A stretch of DNA of 56,587 nucleotides from Fimenecus sp963590415 (GCA_963590415.1 CAVAPB010000015.1:1-56587); one strand, 5' to 3'; counted from the stretch's first letter, positions 40,356 to 50,323 are shown. Notes: generated by a model not told the origin, from the sequence alone. A program made the numbers and translations.

Positions 40356-42322
40356 ATATTCATCTCCCCGAAAATATCTTTTCTGTTTTGCAATTCAAGG
40401 CTTTCTTTCAGAGTCTTGACATTTTTGTCTTTCGGGAGCGTAACGGTAACGGTCGTACCAACTCCCTCTTTGCTTTCAATTAAAACACTGCCGCCCATGA
40501 TATCGGCAAAGCGCTTCTTTATGTTTGCAATTCCGATATGAGATCTGCCGTCATTGCGTTCTGCCTCAAGAGATCTTACATCAAAGCCCTTGCCGTCGTC
40601 CTCAACCTTTACATAGAAATTCTTCTCGTCCTCATAGGTCGAAACGGTAACCGTTCCGCCCTCGGGCTTTTTCGTAACTCCATGCTTTATGGCGTTTTCG
40701 ACTATCGGCTGAACACTAAGCGTCGGAACATAAAATGCGTCTGTTCCTATTTCGTAATATATATCGAGCTTATCCCGAAAACGAAGCTTTTCAATGTTGC
40801 AATAATATTTGACATGCTCCAACTCCTCACTGAACGGAATGGGGTCTTTCTGAGTCAGACTGTCCATATTGCCTCTGAGATAAAGCGAAAAATCAATAAC
40901 CGCCTTCTCGGCTTTCTTCGGGTCTCTTTTTATCAACGATTTTATGGTGTTCAAGGCATTGTAAAGGAAATGCGGCTGAATTTGCGAAATCATAACCGCC
41001 GTATTCGCCCTTTCAAGCTCCGCTTCAAGACTTCTTGCTTTGAGAGCGTAATTGTATAACTGCCTTATTCTCAACGCCTGAATTACCAATGTGATAAACG
41101 CAAAGGCGAAGAAGCATACGGGCATAACCGAAGAGCAATTTGTTCTCATCAAGCCGTTTGTGTATGCCACATCGACGGTAAGTCCGAACACAATAAACAG
41201 GTACGAAAAAAGATACAGAAACGCATACGGCGTCTTTTTAACGATTTCGATACAGAGCTTGTTTGTGGTGTAAAAATCGATTACAAGAGAAAGCATTTGC
41301 AGACTTAAATAGTAATATGTGTCAAAAATCGAGTTCGGCAGGAAATTTATGGATATCGCAAGACCGAGTATCGTTGCGCACATTGCGACAAGCGTATTGT
41401 CGTGGACCTTTATATCAAGGCTTTTGATTATGTAAATCAATGCCACAAGCTTAATTATAAATGTGGAAATGAAAATAAACACATTCATTTCTTCATAGCC
41501 GATATTAAACATATACGGCTGAATTACGCTGTAGCTCTCGGTCGTTATCAGCATCCTCAACAGCAGAAAAAAAGCAAGGAACGGAAGCCACGGGGTATAT
41601 TGCTCACGGCTTACAAACTTTCTGAAGATTATAAACAGAAGTCCGCAAAGGAAAACGATACCGCAAAGCACAAACCTCAGCGCAATCTTAGAGCTTAAAG
41701 AATAATTGTCGTTGGTGTATTCCGTCATATAAACGGGCAGATAAATTCCCGAAAAGTGGTCTGCCGAAATTTCCACGACAACCTCGTATTCCTCCCCCGA
41801 CAAAAGCTTGAACGGAAGAGAATAATGCCCTGCGGAAGTGACGGTCTCGTTATAAGTTTTTGACGGTGTGCCGCTTGCCGTGACAAGCTCGCCGCCGACA
41901 TAAATCCTGTATGCACAGGCAATGTTCGGAATATATACCGTAAGGTAAGAGTCGGAATTGACATTTGTTATGTAACACCTGTAAGAAGCGTAGCCGCCGG
42001 CGGAATACTTCCGTGTTTCAAGCACGCCCGACCAGGAGGACGGCACATCAATCATCTCACGCCGGGGGCTTACAGTAATGTTGTCGCTTTTCAAAAAAAC
42101 CGAGTGATAAAACTCCCACTCGCCCGTAAGATAAATACCGTCCGAAAAATCAACGCTCGACAGGTCAAAATGAGCGTTTCCCATATTGCATGGGTCAGTT
42201 TTCTTTTCGGAAACAAAGTTACAGACAAAGACAGTACCCAACAAAACAGCCGCCGTCAAAAGCACCGTTACAATAAGCAGTATATTTGATTTTAACTGTT
42301 GTTTGCCGTCAGCCGTATGCAA
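40352..42322 (-). CDS. 7TMR-DISM sensor histidine kinase (LytS/His_kinase type)
   Basis: A 656-residue membrane kinase. TM1 (about 14-35) is followed by an extracellular beta-rich domain (about 36-205) of the 7TMR-DISMED2 type, which resembles carbohydrate-binding folds (YLTGEWEFYHSV, SAGGYASYRCYI). Seven helices follow (about 215-420), then a coiled linker and a His_kinase domain with phospho-acceptor His451 in QIQPHFLYNALNTI, then a HATPase domain (IVENAIKHGV, VEDDGKGFD, GIANIKKRF). The start codon appears to be TTG with no strong site, so the N-terminus is uncertain. It senses an unknown small ligand, possibly sugar-like, and drives the regulator encoded next. Confidence 0.9.
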   Translation of the reverse strand: MHTADGKQQLKSNILLIVTVLLTAAVLLGTVFVCNFVSEKKTDPCNMGNAHFDLSSVDFSDGIYLTGEWEFYHSVFLKSDNITVSPRREMIDVPSSWSGVLETRKYSAGGYASYRCYITNVNSDSYLTVYIPNIACAYRIYVGGELVTASGTPSKTYNETVTSAGHYSLPFKLLSGEEYEVVVEISADHFSGIYLPVYMTEYTNDNYSLSSKIALRFVLCGIVFLCGLLFIIFRKFVSREQYTPWLPFLAFFLLLRMLITTESYSVIQPYMFNIGYEEMNVFIFISTFIIKLVALIYIIKSLDIKVHDNTLVAMCATILGLAISINFLPNSIFDTYYYLSLQMLSLVIDFYTTNKLCIEIVKKTPYAFLYLFSYLFIVFGLTVDVAYTNGLMRTNCSSVMPVCFFAFAFITLVIQALRIRQLYNYALKARSLEAELERANTAVMISQIQPHFLYNALNTIKSLIKRDPKKAEKAVIDFSLYLRGNMDSLTQKDPIPFSEELEHVKYYCNIEKLRFRDKLDIYYEIGTDAFYVPTLSVQPIVENAIKHGVTKKPEGGTVTVSTYEDEKNFYVKVEDDGKGFDVRSLEAERNDGRSHIGIANIKKRFADIMGGSVLIESKEGVGTTVTVTLPKDKNVKTLKESLELQNRKDIFGEMNI

Positions 42323-42352
42323 AATTCCATCACTGTCCTTTTTAACAGAGTA

Positions 42353-42381
42353 ATTATACTATATACCTTAAAATAAAACAA
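42353..42381 (-). promoter_or_regulatory. Promoter of the 7TMR kinase-regulator-fhs unit
   Basis: On the minus strand TTGTTT (42376-42381) and TATAAT (42353-42358) are spaced by 17 bases, about 30 bases before the kinase start; divergent from the alaS promoter. Confidence 0.65.
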
Positions 42382-42401
42382 GCATTTTTATCCATTCTCG
42401 G

Positions 42402-42430
42402 TTGACAACAAATGATTATAAAGGTATAAT
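42402..42430 (+). promoter_or_regulatory. Promoter of the alaS operon
   Basis: TTGACA (42402-42407), 17-base spacer, TATAAT (42425-42430), a perfect consensus about 55 bases before alaS. The short leader has no T-box. Confidence 0.9.
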
Positions 42431-42486
42431 TTTTAAGATTATAAAGGGAAAGTGTTTTCGGACGCTTTTTACAAGGAGATATTACA

Positions 42487-45126
42487 ATGGAATGGACATC
42501 ACTTAACGATTTGAGAGAAAAATATCTTGAATTTTTCGAGTCTAAGGGACATCTGAGACTTGAGAGCTTTTCTCTTATTCCGCACAATGATAAGAGCCTT
42601 CTTCTTATCAACTCGGGAATGGCTCCGATGAAGAAATATTTCACGGGCGAAATTACTCCCCCGAGGAAAAGAGTTACAACCTGTCAGAAATGTATCCGCA
42701 CACCCGACATTGAAAATGTCGGCAAAACGGCAAGACACGGTACTTTCTTTGAGATGCTCGGCAACTTCTCGTTCGGCGACTACTTCAAGAAAGAGGTTAT
42801 TCCGTGGGCTTGGGAGTTCTGCACAAAGGTTATGGAAATGGACCCCGAAAAGCTTTATATCAGCGTATACGAAGAGGATGACGAAGCTTACGACATCTGG
42901 ACCAAGACAATCGGCGTAAAGCCAGACCATATGGTTCGTTTCGGTAAAGAGGACAATTTCTGGGAGCACGGCGCAGGTCCCTGCGGTCCCTGTTCCGAAA
43001 TCTACTACGACAGAGGCGAAAAGTACGGCTGCGGAAAGCCCGACTGCAAGGTAGGCTGTGAATGTGACAGATACATCGAGTTCTGGAACCTTGTTTTCAC
43101 ACAGTTTGAAAACGACGGCAACAACAACTATACAAGACTTGCCCACCCCAACATTGATACGGGTATGGGTCTTGAAAGACTTGCGTGCATTTCTCAGGAT
43201 GTTGACAATCTCTTTGAGGTTGACACCGTTCAGAATATAATGAAACACATTATGAGAATTGCAAATATCGAATATCATCAGGACCCCAAGAAGGATGTTT
43301 CGCTTCGTGTTATTACCGACCACATCAGAAGCACAACAATGATGATCGGCGACGGCGTTATGCCCTCAAACGAAGGCAGAGGCTATGTTCTCCGCCGTCT
43401 TTTAAGACGCGCTGCAAGACACGGCAGATTGCTCGGAATAAAGGGCACATTCCTCTCCGAGGTTGCGGAGACTGTTATCAACGAAAACAAAACCGCTTAC
43501 CCGAACCTTGTTGAAAAGCACGACTTTATCATAAATGTTATTAAGGCAGAAGAAGAAAGCTTTGCAAAGACCATTGATACGGGTCTTATGATTTTCAATC
43601 AGATGATTGAAAGCCTTGACGGAAAGGTTTTAAGTGGCGAGGATGCTTTCAAACTCTCCGACACCTACGGCTTCCCGATTGACCTTACAAAGGAGCTTCT
43701 TGAAGAAAAGGGTCTTACCGTTGACGAGGACAGATGGGCTCAGCTTGTCAAGGAGCAGAAAATCCGTGCAAGAGCAGCTCATAAGGGCGCAGGCGCAGAG
43801 GCATGGGAAGGCACGGGCAATGTAACAAAGGATATTGAAAAGACCGATTTTGTCGGCTATACATTGATTGAAGCGGACGCACAGATAAAGGCTATCGTCG
43901 TTGACGGCGAAAGAAAAGAATATGCAACAGAGGACGACAATATAACGCTTGTTCTCGACACCACCCCGTTCTATGCGGAAAGCGGCGGACAGGTAGGCGA
44001 CAGCGGCGTTATCAAAGGTGAAGGCTTCACTTTTGAGGTAACATCGGCAACAAAGACTCACGAGGGAGTTATTCTCCACCACGGTTCGATAACCGGCGGC
44101 GAGTCCTTAAAGCTCGGCGACAAGGTTCATGCGGAAGTAAACCGTGAGACAAGAGAGGCTACAATGCGTAACCACACTGCGGCTCACTTGCTTCAGGCGG
44201 CTTTGAGGAAAGTGCTCGGCAGTCATGTTGAACAGGCAGGTCAGCTTGTAACTCCCGACGAGGTCCGTTTTGACTTCACGCATTTCTCCGCCCTCACTTC
44301 GGATGAGCTCAAAGCCGTTGAAAACGAAGTAAACACCGCCATTATGTCGGCTGTTGAGGTAACGACAAAGGAAATGCCCATTGACGAGGCTAAGAAGCTC
44401 GGCGCAATGGCTCTCTTCGGAGAAAAATACGGCGATATAGTAAGAGTTGTAAAAGCAGGCGATTTCTCAACCGAGCTTTGCGGCGGTACGCACGCAAAGA
44501 ACACGGGCAACCTCGGACTTTTCAAAATCGTATCCGAGTCCTCCGTAGCTTCGGGCGTCAGAAGAATTGTCGGTGTAACAGGCTTCAATGTTATGAAATA
44601 TATTGACAACGCAAACAAGGAAATCCGCGACACTGCAGCGGCTCTTAAAATCACAAATGTTGCTGATGTCGTTTCAAAGGCACAGGCAACAGTTGCGGAG
44701 CTTAAAGTTACGCAGAAGGAGCTTGAGGCTCTTAATTCACAGCTTGCCGCTTCAAAGGCTTCCGACCTTATGAAAAACGCAAAGCAGGTCGGCGAAGTTG
44801 TGGTTATTGCCGCAGATTTGGGCGAGGCAGGCGCCAATGAACTGCGTTCAATGTGCGATAAGGCAAAAGAACAGGGCGAAAATATAGTAGCCGTGTTCGC
44901 AGGTGTTAACAAGGAAAAAGGCACAGGCTCATTTGCCTGCTGTGTAGGCAAGGACGCTTTAGCTCACGGTGCGCACGCAGGCAACATTGTCCGTCAGGTT
45001 GCGGCTGTTGCAGGCGGCTCCGGCGGCGGAAAGCCCGACAGCGCAATGGCTGGCGCAAAGGATGTTTCAAAGATAAACGAAGCTCTCGAACAAACCGCTT
45101 CAATAGTCGAAGCAATGCTTAAATGA
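42487..45126 (+). CDS. alaS: Alanyl-tRNA synthetase
   Basis: An 879-residue class II synthetase: catalytic domain (about 1-400; FESKGHLRLESFSLIPHND motif 1 region, TGMGLERLACI motif 3, LRRLLRRAARHGR), editing domain (about 540-720; HTAAHLLQAALRKVLG zinc ligands, STELCGGTHAKNTG) and C-terminal oligomerisation domain (about 740-879; GGSGGGKPDSAMAG). It charges tRNA-Ala and edits Ser/Gly. It leads a plus-strand operon of small gaps: HIT (10 bases), comEC (3), holA (17), RNase M5-like (11), asparaginase (0). Unlike many Firmicutes it has no T-box leader. Confidence 0.98.
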   Translation: MEWTSLNDLREKYLEFFESKGHLRLESFSLIPHNDKSLLLINSGMAPMKKYFTGEITPPRKRVTTCQKCIRTPDIENVGKTARHGTFFEMLGNFSFGDYFKKEVIPWAWEFCTKVMEMDPEKLYISVYEEDDEAYDIWTKTIGVKPDHMVRFGKEDNFWEHGAGPCGPCSEIYYDRGEKYGCGKPDCKVGCECDRYIEFWNLVFTQFENDGNNNYTRLAHPNIDTGMGLERLACISQDVDNLFEVDTVQNIMKHIMRIANIEYHQDPKKDVSLRVITDHIRSTTMMIGDGVMPSNEGRGYVLRRLLRRAARHGRLLGIKGTFLSEVAETVINENKTAYPNLVEKHDFIINVIKAEEESFAKTIDTGLMIFNQMIESLDGKVLSGEDAFKLSDTYGFPIDLTKELLEEKGLTVDEDRWAQLVKEQKIRARAAHKGAGAEAWEGTGNVTKDIEKTDFVGYTLIEADAQIKAIVVDGERKEYATEDDNITLVLDTTPFYAESGGQVGDSGVIKGEGFTFEVTSATKTHEGVILHHGSITGGESLKLGDKVHAEVNRETREATMRNHTAAHLLQAALRKVLGSHVEQAGQLVTPDEVRFDFTHFSALTSDELKAVENEVNTAIMSAVEVTTKEMPIDEAKKLGAMALFGEKYGDIVRVVKAGDFSTELCGGTHAKNTGNLGLFKIVSESSVASGVRRIVGVTGFNVMKYIDNANKEIRDTAAALKITNVADVVSKAQATVAELKVTQKELEALNSQLAASKASDLMKNAKQVGEVVVIAADLGEAGANELRSMCDKAKEQGENIVAVFAGVNKEKGTGSFACCVGKDALAHGAHAGNIVRQVAAVAGGSGGGKPDSAMAGAKDVSKINEALEQTASIVEAMLK

Positions 45127-45136
45127 GGTGTAAAAT

Positions 45137-45475
45137 ATGAGTAATTGTATTTTCTGCAAGATTATTTCGGGAGAAATCCCGTCAAAGAAAATTTATGAGG
45201 ACGATTTATGCTATGCGTTTTATGACATTGAACCTCAGTCGGATGTGCATTTTCTCGTTGTTCCGAAAGAGCATATAGAATGTGCAAAAGATATAAACAA
45301 GGATAATTCCTCTCTTGTATCACATATTTTTGAGGTTATCGCGGAGCTTACAAGCGAATTGCAGCTTGACGGTTACAGAATAATAAACAACTGCGGCGAG
45401 AGCGCGGGACAGACGGTAAAGCACCTTCATTTCCATGTGTTGAGCGGCAGCAATCTCGGCGAAAGACTTGTATAA
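45137..45475 (+). CDS. HIT-family nucleotide-binding protein (HinT-like)
   Basis: A 112-residue protein with the histidine triad HLHFHVLSG (residues near 96-104), the N-terminal CIFCKIISGEIPSKKIYED and the zinc-binding Cys pair CIFC. HINT proteins hydrolyse AMP-lysine or AMP-phosphoramidates. The length is typical. It is cotranscribed with alaS, whose product forms aminoacyl-adenylates; a housekeeping role is plausible but inferred. Confidence 0.95.
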   Translation: MSNCIFCKIISGEIPSKKIYEDDLCYAFYDIEPQSDVHFLVVPKEHIECAKDINKDNSSLVSHIFEVIAELTSELQLDGYRIINNCGESAGQTVKHLHFHVLSGSNLGERLV

Positions 45476-45478
45476 AGT

Positions 45479-47563
45479 ATGAAACGCACACTTGCCGTAA
45501 TAGGTTTTTCAATGCTTCTTGCATTGACCCTGTTCAGCAAAACCAATAATTACAATGCGGCAAGCGTTACCTTGGCGGTTTCGCTTGCTTTGTTGTTTGT
45601 GTCTTCGGTTGTTAAGCCGCTCAGGCAAAATATGACGATTCCCACAGCGCTGCTGTCGGTCTGTACTGCTCTGTGCCTGTTTTTGGCTGCAAACGCACAG
45701 TATGAAACGATCTCAAAGATATACAATGACACCACCGTTACGGTAAGCGGAACTCTGATTTCGCTGCCGACAACCAACGGCTCGACAAGATATTACACTG
45801 TCAGAACCGATGAGGTGAACGGTGCAAAGGAGCACATCAACATAAGGATTGCCTCCTCTTCCCCTGTCGACCTTGAGCCCACCGACACTTTAACCGCTAA
45901 GCTCGACACATATGTTCTCGGAGCAGAGGACGATGAATTTCTTGAATACTACCGTTCAAAAAACATTCTGATAGGCGGAATATTCAACGGCGATGATACA
46001 CAAGTGGTCAAGGGCAACAACAAAAGCATCAGCAGTCTTATTCTCAAGGTAAGATATGAGCTTTACAACGAAATAACAAATGTTTTACCTAATGATTACG
46101 GCGCCGTGGTCTGCGGACTTGTGCTCGGCGAAAAATCGGCGTTGAGCGAACGAGTCTCCAATGCATTCAGACTTTGCGGTGTGTCGCATTTGTTTGCGGT
46201 ATCGGGCTTGCATGTAAGCATCTGGTCGTCTCTCATATACGGGAAGCTGCGCAAGCTCGGATTGGGCAGTAAGAAATCCTCGATGTTTTCCATATTGTTC
46301 TGCCTGTTCTTCATGCTGTTGACCGGTGCAAATCCGCCGGTTATCAGAGCCGGTTTTATGATGATACTCGTCTATGCCGCAAACATTATTCAAAAAGAGG
46401 CGGAGCCGATAAACTCCATAGGCTTTTCGCTGATAGTTATGCTGTTCCAAAATCCGTACTGTGCGCTGAGCGTCAGTCTGTGGCTGAGTCTGCTTGCAAC
46501 CCTCGGAATACTGATTTTGTATAACGGAATAAACGACATTCTCAAAAAGCCGTTTGAGAAAATCCCGTCAAAGGCGGTAAAATCCGCTATCAATTATGTA
46601 ATTTCGCTGATTGCGGTCTGTGTGAGTGTAAACATCTTTACCCTGCCGGTCTACTTTTTCAAATTCAAAAGCATTTCGCTTGTTCTGCTTGAAGCAAATC
46701 TTATAATGGTATTCTTGGGCAAGCTGTGTATGGAAATTGCGGGTGCCGGCTCGGTATTATCGCTTATCGGACTTAATTTCATCGGAACGCCGCTGATTAC
46801 CGTTTCGGGTGCTGTCGCAAAAGTTCTTATAGCATCTGCGCTGCATCTTTCTTCACGGCGCTATCTGCTTATGCCCGTTACTTCTCCGTTGATTATTGCG
46901 GTTTTCTGCATTTCAATGGTTACGCTGATGTTTATGACATATGTTCTCAAAAAGAAAGGCAAGGCACTTCGGATAACAGCACTGAGTCTTGCGCTTGTAT
47001 TCGTGCTTTGCGGCACATATGTATATGCAAAATCGCTTATAACTCCGGAAATAATCGTCAGACAAAGCGACGGAGGCATTTCTGCGGTTATAAAATACCG
47101 AGGTTACAGCGCAGTTGTCTTTGCGGACAACGGAGACTATGCGGCAAGCTCGGTTTGTGATATAATGGAAGATAATGCGGTAAGCCGTATCGATGTACTT
47201 GCCCTTTACGAATCCGAGAAGAAAGCAAGAAAGCTGATAGAATCATACAATGTCGGCGAAATTCTGACAGACGACCCGGATCTTTGCGACAAGGTTTATT
47301 ATATGGGTAAGTTCTCAAATATTGAGCGTCACACAGCGTCTCTATCCTCTCTCACGATTGCAACGCAGAACGATTTCTGTCATGTGATTTTCAACGGCAA
47401 GACTACGCTTATTTGCCTTGACGCATCAGCTCTTCCCGAGGATTACAGGTGTGACAGTATTATTTGCGGCGAGCAGTATAAAGACCTGATAAATGAGGTA
47501 AATTTCAGTCAAACAATATATACAAAACCCGACGGCGAGCCTATAAGGGTTGTGCTTTCATAA
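45479..47563 (+). CDS. comEC: ComEC/Rec2-family competence protein
   Basis: A 694-residue membrane protein: two N-terminal helices, an extracytoplasmic OB-like domain (about 75-175), then a competence domain of about eight helices (about 200-490), with LFAVSGLHVSIWSSL and LLTGANPPVIRAGFMM, the family core. A C-terminal region (about 510-694) in the position of the beta-lactamase-like nuclease domain is present but its HxHxDH motif is not visible, so the nuclease activity may be lost. ComEC moves single-stranded DNA into the cell. Other competence genes are not in the window. A start 3 bases after the HIT stop shows tight coupling. Confidence 0.85.
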   Translation: MKRTLAVIGFSMLLALTLFSKTNNYNAASVTLAVSLALLFVSSVVKPLRQNMTIPTALLSVCTALCLFLAANAQYETISKIYNDTTVTVSGTLISLPTTNGSTRYYTVRTDEVNGAKEHINIRIASSSPVDLEPTDTLTAKLDTYVLGAEDDEFLEYYRSKNILIGGIFNGDDTQVVKGNNKSISSLILKVRYELYNEITNVLPNDYGAVVCGLVLGEKSALSERVSNAFRLCGVSHLFAVSGLHVSIWSSLIYGKLRKLGLGSKKSSMFSILFCLFFMLLTGANPPVIRAGFMMILVYAANIIQKEAEPINSIGFSLIVMLFQNPYCALSVSLWLSLLATLGILILYNGINDILKKPFEKIPSKAVKSAINYVISLIAVCVSVNIFTLPVYFFKFKSISLVLLEANLIMVFLGKLCMEIAGAGSVLSLIGLNFIGTPLITVSGAVAKVLIASALHLSSRRYLLMPVTSPLIIAVFCISMVTLMFMTYVLKKKGKALRITALSLALVFVLCGTYVYAKSLITPEIIVRQSDGGISAVIKYRGYSAVVFADNGDYAASSVCDIMEDNAVSRIDVLALYESEKKARKLIESYNVGEILTDDPDLCDKVYYMGKFSNIERHTASLSSLTIATQNDFCHVIFNGKTTLICLDASALPEDYRCDSIICGEQYKDLINEVNFSQTIYTKPDGEPIRVVLS

Positions 47564-47580
47564 GCGGAAAGGAAACAAAA

Positions 47581-48621
47581 ATGTCTCAAGCAGATGAAAC
47601 CACTCTTAAAAACCAAATAAAAGAACGCAGATTTTCAAACGCTTACCTGATTTACGGAAACGAGCCGTACTTAAAGCAATATTACGCAAATCTCATTGCA
47701 AAGAAATGCGTCAGTGCTGATATGGAGGGGTTTAATCTCAGAAAATTCGATGCAGAGAACGGCACGCCCATTGACGAGCTTATCGACTCTACAGATACCC
47801 TCCCCGCCTTTTCCGAATACACCTGCACGCTTATGAAGGACTTTCCGCTCGACAGCTTTTACTCCTCGGACAAGGAGCGGTTTGAAAGCTGGATAAAGGA
47901 TATGCCCGAAACGACTGTTGCGGTTTTCTGGCAGGACACGACGGAAATCAATCCTAAAAAGAATGCAAAGTGGAAAAATGTAATTTCAATTTTCACAAAA
48001 TACGCAGAGAGCGTCTGCCTTGACAAAATGGACCGCACATCACTTGCGAAAACGGTTGCAAGCGGCCTTAAAAAGCGCGAAATTACCGCCGACAGACAGG
48101 TTGCATTCTATCTTATCGACACCGTGGGCAACGACCTTAATGTTTTGCTGAACGAAGTGGAAAAGCTTGCAGATTACAAAAAAAGCGGCGAGCTGACATA
48201 TTCGGATATAGACGCAGTATGCGTCAAATCGCTTGAAGCAAATGTTTTTGACCTTTCAAAGGCACTGCTTTCAAAGAACCTTTCCAAGAGTCTTATGATA
48301 CTTGACAAGCTGTTTAAGGACAAGGAAAAACCCGAGCTTATACTCGGTGCGCTTTCAAGCAATTTCATTGATATGTATAGGGTCAAGGTCGCTGTACTTT
48401 CGGGCAAAAGCGCAGATTTTTTCAAAGATTACTATAACTACAAAAATGTTGAATTCAAGCTTCGCAACGCACAGCGTGATTGCAGAAGCCTTGATATGGC
48501 ACAGTTAAAAAAATGCATAGAATTGCTTGAGGGTGCGGACGAAAAAATCAAGCTGCGCACAAGCGATGAAAAGACAGTGCTTGAAAAGCTGTTGGTAGAG
48601 CTCAGCTGTGCGATGAACTGA
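47581..48621 (+). CDS. holA: DNA polymerase III delta subunit
   Basis: A 346-residue clamp-loader subunit. The opening AYLIYGNEPYLKQYYANLIA is the family N-terminal signature; then AGEL-like middle (ADYKKSGELTYSDIDAVC, LEANVFDLSKALLSKNL) and a C-terminal helical bundle. It binds the beta clamp to open it. Its place between comEC and a downstream operon is the classic comEC-holA order of Firmicutes. GGAAAGGA is upstream of the ATG. Confidence 0.93.
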   Translation: MSQADETTLKNQIKERRFSNAYLIYGNEPYLKQYYANLIAKKCVSADMEGFNLRKFDAENGTPIDELIDSTDTLPAFSEYTCTLMKDFPLDSFYSSDKERFESWIKDMPETTVAVFWQDTTEINPKKNAKWKNVISIFTKYAESVCLDKMDRTSLAKTVASGLKKREITADRQVAFYLIDTVGNDLNVLLNEVEKLADYKKSGELTYSDIDAVCVKSLEANVFDLSKALLSKNLSKSLMILDKLFKDKEKPELILGALSSNFIDMYRVKVAVLSGKSADFFKDYYNYKNVEFKLRNAQRDCRSLDMAQLKKCIELLEGADEKIKLRTSDEKTVLEKLLVELSCAMN

Positions 48622-48632
48622 CGGAGAAAATT

Positions 48633-49229
48633 ATGATAAAAATTGACCAAGCGGTAATAGTCGAGGGAAAATACGACAAAATAAAGCTGTCGCAAATTCT
48701 TGATACGGTAATAATCGAAACCGAGGGCTTCGGCGTTTTCAAAGACAAGGAAAAGCAAAAATTCATACGAATGATTGCGCAGAAAAAAGGAATAGTCGTT
48801 CTGACCGACTCCGATTCCGCAGGTTTTGTAATACGCTCGTTCCTGTCGGAAATTGTTCCTCCCGAAAAAATCACACACGTCTATATCCCCGATATTTTCG
48901 GCAAAGAGCGCCGCAAGGACGCGCCGTCAAAAGAGGGCAAATTAGGCGTTGAGGGTATGACGGGTGAAATTATACTTGAAGCGTTCAAAAAAGCCGGTAT
49001 TGACGGAAAAAGCGTTGTTTCCGATGAAACCGAGCGGAGGCTTGTCACAAAAACTGACCTTTTTGAGGACGGAATTTGCGGAAAGGACAATTCCGTTGAA
49101 AAAAGGAAGCGGCTTTTGGCTGCTCTTTCGCTCCCCGAGCGTATGAGCGCCAACGCTATGCTTAAAATTATAAATTCTTATCTTACATATGACGACTATA
49201 AAAAAGCTGTAAAGGAAATCGGTGATTAA
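48633..49229 (+). CDS. rnmV: Ribonuclease M5-like Toprim protein
   Basis: A 198-residue protein with an N-terminal Toprim domain: Glu11 in AVIVEGKYDK and Asp59/Asp61 in VLTDSDSAG, followed by the RnmV/DUF4093-type region (DIFGKERRKDAPSKEGKLGVEG). RNase M5 matures 5S rRNA in low-GC Gram-positives together with ribosomal protein L18. In Bacillus it sits beside ksgA, but here it follows holA and precedes asparaginase. The ATG is 11 bases after holA. Confidence 0.85.
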   Translation: MIKIDQAVIVEGKYDKIKLSQILDTVIIETEGFGVFKDKEKQKFIRMIAQKKGIVVLTDSDSAGFVIRSFLSEIVPPEKITHVYIPDIFGKERRKDAPSKEGKLGVEGMTGEIILEAFKKAGIDGKSVVSDETERRLVTKTDLFEDGICGKDNSVEKRKRLLAALSLPERMSANAMLKIINSYLTYDDYKKAVKEIGD

Positions 49230-50210
49230 ATGAAAATTCTTGTTTTACACACGGGCGGAACGATTGCAAGCGAAGGAAGCGGAAATGTAATCAATCCCTC
49301 CCGTGCGCCCGTAATCGAAAAGTTCCTCAAAGAGCATAACGGAACAGAGTTTGACAGCGTTAAGGTGTGCAATATACTCTCCGAAAACGCAGACGACGCT
49401 TTCTATGAAAGGCTTATAAACACCCTGCTTTCCTCTGAGCTTTCAAGGTACGGCGGCGTAATAATTATGCACGGCACGGACACTCTGCCCTTTACCTCGA
49501 GCCTTGTTTCCATGGCATTGAGGCATATTGAAATTCCCGTCTGCTTTATCGGCGCAAATTTCGTTATATCGGACCCTCGCTCAAACGCCCTCGACAATCT
49601 TGCGCTTGCGGTAAACTACATTGAAAACGGCGGAAAAGGCTTTGTTGTGCCGTACAGAAACCCCGACGGCAAAAATCTTATACATCTCGCAACAAGGCTT
49701 TGTCAGGCAGATTTCGCCTCTGCCGCTTTCTCGTCAATCAACAACACCAACCTTGCCGAGGTTGACGGCAACGGCTATATCTCCTTTAACAGGAAATCGG
49801 GAATATCTTATGACGGTATTTCAGCCCCGAAAGAAAGAATTGTCGGCGACAAAATCGAATTAAAAAACAAGGTTATTTTAATCGGCGCTTATCCCGGCAT
49901 AGACTACTCCGTTTTCGACATTGAAAAGGCAAGACCTGCGGCGGTAATACACACCTGCTATCACTCGGGAACGGCGGACTGCAACAGGCTGCCGGAGTTT
50001 ATCAAAAGATGCAAAAGCTGCGGTACGGACTTTTATCTGTGTCCCGTAAAAAGAGATGAGGCGTTTTACGGCTCAACAAAAAACATTATCGACAGCGGGG
50101 CGAAACCGCTTTATAATATGACTGTCGAAAGCGCTCTTGCAAGGATAAAGCTGTGCAAAAACCTTGACGGCTTAAACGATAACGACAATCTTTATTATGA
50201 GGAGTTTTGA
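49230..50210 (+). CDS. ansA: L-asparaginase (type I)
   Basis: A 326-residue asparaginase. The nucleophile threonine is Thr11 in HTGGTIASEG and the second catalytic set is Thr83-Asp84 in MHGTDTLPFT, with a Lys in the GGKGFVVPYRNPD region and PGIDYSVFDIEKARPAAVI near the C-terminus. There is no signal peptide, so it is cytoplasmic. It deamidates asparagine to aspartate. The ATG directly follows the previous stop codon, so the genes are coupled. Confidence 0.93.
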   Translation: MKILVLHTGGTIASEGSGNVINPSRAPVIEKFLKEHNGTEFDSVKVCNILSENADDAFYERLINTLLSSELSRYGGVIIMHGTDTLPFTSSLVSMALRHIEIPVCFIGANFVISDPRSNALDNLALAVNYIENGGKGFVVPYRNPDGKNLIHLATRLCQADFASAAFSSINNTNLAEVDGNGYISFNRKSGISYDGISAPKERIVGDKIELKNKVILIGAYPGIDYSVFDIEKARPAAVIHTCYHSGTADCNRLPEFIKRCKSCGTDFYLCPVKRDEAFYGSTKNIIDSGAKPLYNMTVESALARIKLCKNLDGLNDNDNLYYEEF

Positions 50211-50212
50211 CT

Positions 50213-50323
50213 ATGAAAAAGACACTTAAATATGTATTCGGACTTGTTTCGTTTTTTCTTACGGCGCTTTCCGTCAGCGAAGCGCTCAAGAAAAAGCAGG
50301 AACTTGAAAATGAGCTCAAATAA
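50213..50323 (+). CDS. Small 36-residue hydrophobic protein
   Basis: A short frame with ATG at 50213 and GGAG nine bases upstream. It encodes a basic start (MKKTLKYVFG), a hydrophobic stretch (LVSFFLTALS), then a charged amphipathic tail (EALKKKQELENELK) that could be coiled-coil. It directly follows asparaginase with a 2-base gap, then a terminator. A membrane microprotein is plausible; no function is known. Confidence 0.6.
   Translation: MKKTLKYVFGLVSFFLTALSVSEALKKKQELENELK

Noticed and set aside
42361..42487. A T-box or other riboswitch leader for alaS
   Set aside because: The leader is only about 50 bases and shows no conserved elements.
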